From positions 1 to 6,775 of the forward strand of contig JAITDV010000148.1 in the NCBI GenBank assembly GCA_031282385.1: DNA of 6,775 nt, written 5' to 3'. The notes beneath the pieces are model-generated. The model worked only from the letters and a program-made list of their open reading frames with translations, was not told the DNA's origin and ran no database searches. Of this stretch, positions 4,547 to 6,775 are shown one piece after another. Each line of letters starts with the position of its first letter. The stretch's first letter is position 1. Origin of the DNA: Planctomycetaceae bacterium. GTDB taxonomy: Bacteria > Planctomycetota > Planctomycetia > Pirellulales > Thermoguttaceae. The position numbers were made by a program, and so were the translations under genes.

Positions 4547-6775
4547 ATGTCCCAATCTCAATTATTACCGATCTCTCGCGACGAAATGCTTGCCAGAGGT
4601 TGGGATGAAGTTGATGTTGTATTTGTAACAGGTGATGCGTATGTGGATCATCCTGGTTTTGCAACAGCGATTCTTTCACGTTTACTTGAATCCGCAGGTT
4701 TTCGCGCCGGTATAATTTCGCAACCCGATTGGCATTCTGCCGACGCTTGGAAAATATTCGGTTGCCCTAAACTTGCGTTCTGTATATCTGCCGGCAATAT
4801 GGATTCAATGGTGAACCATTACACCGCTAATCGCAAAATCCGCAACTCCGACGCTTATTCGCCTGATGGTAAAATCGGATTACGACCGGATCGGGCAACA
4901 TTGGCATATTCACAACGCGCACGGGAAGCGTTTCCTGATTGTGCGGTGATAGTCGGCGGAGTTGAGGCAAGTTTACGGCGGTTTGTCCATTACGATTATT
5001 GGAGCGATAAAATTAAACGCTCAATTGTTCTCGACTCCAAAGCTGATCTTTTGATTTACGGCATGGGCGAGATTCCGTTGCTTGAAGTAATCAAACGATT
5101 GCGGGACGGCGAACCAATTCAAACTATTCGCAACATTCGCGGTACCGCCTACAGACTTAAACAAACCGATGATTTGCCCGCCGAATCCGACTCTGTAATT
5201 CACTTGCCGAGCATGGAAGAAATAAATGAGGATAAATTATTGTTCGCAAGAATGACGCGATTGATTTATGATAATTTGAATCCATATCTCGGAATTACAT
5301 TGATTCAGGAACATGCAAAAGAAGCTGTTGTCGTCAATCCGCCGTCTTTGCCATTAACTCAATCCGAAATCGACAGTATTTACGACCTGCCCTTCACCCG
5401 CAAACCGCATCAAATTTACGCCGCACAAAATCAAAAAATCCCCGCATGGGAAGTAATCAAAAACTCTATTCAAATTCATCGCGGATGTTTTGGCGGATGT
5501 TCGTTTTGCTCCATTTCCGCACATCAGGGCAAATTTGTACAATGCCGCAGCAAAAAATCCATAATAAATGAAATCAAATTGTTGACCGAACAACCTGATT
5601 TCAATGGCGTCATCAGCGACATCGGAGGACCAACAGCAAATATGTACGGACTTAATTGTCTGAATGACAACGCGAAAAAAAATTGTAACCGTACATCATG
5701 TCTGTTTCCAGAACCTTGCAATAATCTGAAAACGGATCATAACGAGTTGATCGATTTAATGCGTGAAGTACGGACAATTCCAAAAGTTCGTCAAGTTTTT
5801 GTCGCGTCTGGAGTACGTACCGATTTGGCGCAAATGGATTCGCGTTATATTTCGGAGCTGGTTGAATTTCATGTTGGCGGACATTTGAAAACCGCGCCGG
5901 AACACACACACTCAAAAATTCTGACGCTAATGCAAAAACCGAATTATGACAACTACTTGAATTTTTGTAACGAATTTTACCAACAAAGCGCAAACGTCGG
6001 AAAAGAACAATATCTTGTACCATATCTCATGGCAGGTTTCCCAGGAACTACATTGCAAATCGCCATTGACGCCGCAGTTTCGCTCAAACAACAAAATATC
6101 AGATCAGAACAAATACAAGAATTTGTTCCTTGCCCTGGCGAGCTCGCAACGTGTATCTATTATACCGGTGTAAATCCGCTCAACGGCGAACCGGTTTACG
6201 TGCCAAAAAAACTAAGAGAAAGACGATTGCAAAAAGCTCTTTTAATGTATCACAAATCAGAAAATTATCACGACATAAAAACCGCATTGCACGAAACACG
6301 ACGCGACGATTTAATCGGTAACGGACAAAATTGTCTCATATCACCTTTTCCGCCCAAAGCCGAATCAATACGACGAACTTCACAAATTAAACGTTTGAAA
6401 AAACAAAACGAAATTGAAAAAAAAGAAAAAGAGAAACGACGCGAAATGTTCGAATTAGCCAATGCCGAAGCAAAAAGAGAAAAATTCGCTTTGAAAAATC
6501 CCGACCAAAAACGTACTTTCTCAGACAACCGCAAACCGCGTAGATACGACTCTGATAATTTCAGACCAAGACGAGACGAGACGCGTAAATTCGATTCAAA
6601 ACGAAGTTTCTCCGACGACCGCAATCCGCGGAAATACGACTCGGACAACTTCAGACCAAGACGAGACGAGACGCATAAATTTGATTCAAAACGAAGTTTC
6701 TCCGACGACCGCAAACCGCGGAAATACGACTCGGACAACTTCAGACCAAGACGAGACGAGACGCGTAAATTTGAT
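4547..6775 (+). CDS. ygiQ: YgiQ-family (UPF0313) radical SAM protein, 3' end outside window
   Basis: The open frame runs 743 codons from ATG 4547 to the window edge without a stop, so the gene is partial at its 3' end. The sequence follows E. coli YgiQ closely by recall: VTGDAYVDHP (27-36), GNMDSM (83-88), RPDRAT (113-118), VGGVEASLRR (136-145), the radical SAM cluster motif C314-x3-C318-x2-C321, SDIGGPTANMY (357-367), a four-cysteine segment after it, GGHLKTAPEH, then PCPGELATCIYYTG. The three cysteines would bind a [4Fe-4S] cluster that cleaves S-adenosylmethionine. The substrate of YgiQ proteins is, as far as I know, not established. The conserved core ends near residue 603. After it come a Lys/Glu-rich, probably helical stretch (about 608-654) and a repeat tail from 655. 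The E. coli protein is about 739 residues in total, so this one is longer by an unknown amount. No Shine-Dalgarno site is visible; the MSQS...LPISRDEM start fits the family. Confidence 0.93.
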   Translation, partial: MSQSQLLPISRDEMLARGWDEVDVVFVTGDAYVDHPGFATAILSRLLESAGFRAGIISQPDWHSADAWKIFGCPKLAFCISAGNMDSMVNHYTANRKIRNSDAYSPDGKIGLRPDRATLAYSQRAREAFPDCAVIVGGVEASLRRFVHYDYWSDKIKRSIVLDSKADLLIYGMGEIPLLEVIKRLRDGEPIQTIRNIRGTAYRLKQTDDLPAESDSVIHLPSMEEINEDKLLFARMTRLIYDNLNPYLGITLIQEHAKEAVVVNPPSLPLTQSEIDSIYDLPFTRKPHQIYAAQNQKIPAWEVIKNSIQIHRGCFGGCSFCSISAHQGKFVQCRSKKSIINEIKLLTEQPDFNGVISDIGGPTANMYGLNCLNDNAKKNCNRTSCLFPEPCNNLKTDHNELIDLMREVRTIPKVRQVFVASGVRTDLAQMDSRYISELVEFHVGGHLKTAPEHTHSKILTLMQKPNYDNYLNFCNEFYQQSANVGKEQYLVPYLMAGFPGTTLQIAIDAAVSLKQQNIRSEQIQEFVPCPGELATCIYYTGVNPLNGEPVYVPKKLRERRLQKALLMYHKSENYHDIKTALHETRRDDLIGNGQNCLISPFPPKAESIRRTSQIKRLKKQNEIEKKEKEKRREMFELANAEAKREKFALKNPDQKRTFSDNRKPRRYDSDNFRPRRDETRKFDSKRSFSDDRNPRKYDSDNFRPRRDETHKFDSKRSFSDDRKPRKYDSDNFRPRRDETRKFD
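6509..6775 (+). repeat. Tandem 90-bp coding repeats in the ygiQ tail
   Basis: In-frame 30-codon units lie at 6509-6598, 6599-6688 and 6689-6775 (the last cut three bases short by the window edge). Units 2 and 3 differ at only 2 of 87 positions. Units 1 and 2 differ at 12 of 90, so the array seems to have grown most recently on its right side. Each unit encodes a charged segment with KRSFSDDRKPRKYDSDNF followed by RPRRDETRKFDS, rich in Arg, Lys and Asp and probably disordered. More units may lie beyond the window. Confidence 0.92.

Noticed and set aside
5652..6023. 123-codon minus-strand frame
   Set aside because: It lies wholly antisense to the conserved core of the YgiQ-family gene, whose motifs are unmistakable.
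6268..6738. 156-codon minus-strand frame with repeated peptide blocks
   Set aside because: It is the antisense of the ygiQ tail; the repeated peptide only mirrors the 90-bp DNA repeats.

Overview
The window is AT-rich bacterial DNA. It carries three protein genes, all on the + strand, separated by one long repeat-filled spacer. The first gene has the hook-filament junction (FlgL) ends found in flagellated bacteria. Its N-terminus (MSIIP...), its very large central insert, the absence of other flagellar genes nearby and the lack of clear Shine-Dalgarno sites would all suit a planctomycete-like organism with an unusually low GC content. That placement is inference from style and is not proven by anything here.

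Layout: 1-181 is a leader with a GC-rich hairpin and a decamer-periodic repeat. 182-3238 is a giant flgL-type gene (1018 residues against about 300 for a usual FlgL), whose middle is built from three alternating A-B modules. 3239-4092 holds no convincing long gene. It contains a large imperfect inverted repeat (about 3309-3521), a possible 48-codon ORF in one arm of it, 11-bp direct repeats at either side, and two 102-bp direct repeats (3611-3712 and 3954-4055, 92/102 identical). Each 102-bp copy carries a sigma70-like promoter candidate. 4093-4491 encodes a small VanZ-like membrane protein. 4547 to the right edge encodes a YgiQ-family (UPF0313) radical SAM protein. Its reading frame is still open at the window end and runs into a tandem 90-bp repeat coding a charged tail.

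The three genes do not form an obvious pathway. flgL is a structural flagellar gene standing alone. The VanZ-like gene and ygiQ are only 55 bp apart and could be co-transcribed, perhaps from the promoter-like element in the second 102-bp repeat, but a functional link is not evident. The parts most worth a second look are the repeat-built spacer, the modular FlgL insert and the expanding repeat tail on YgiQ. I saw no RNA genes, CRISPR arrays or intact insertion sequence.
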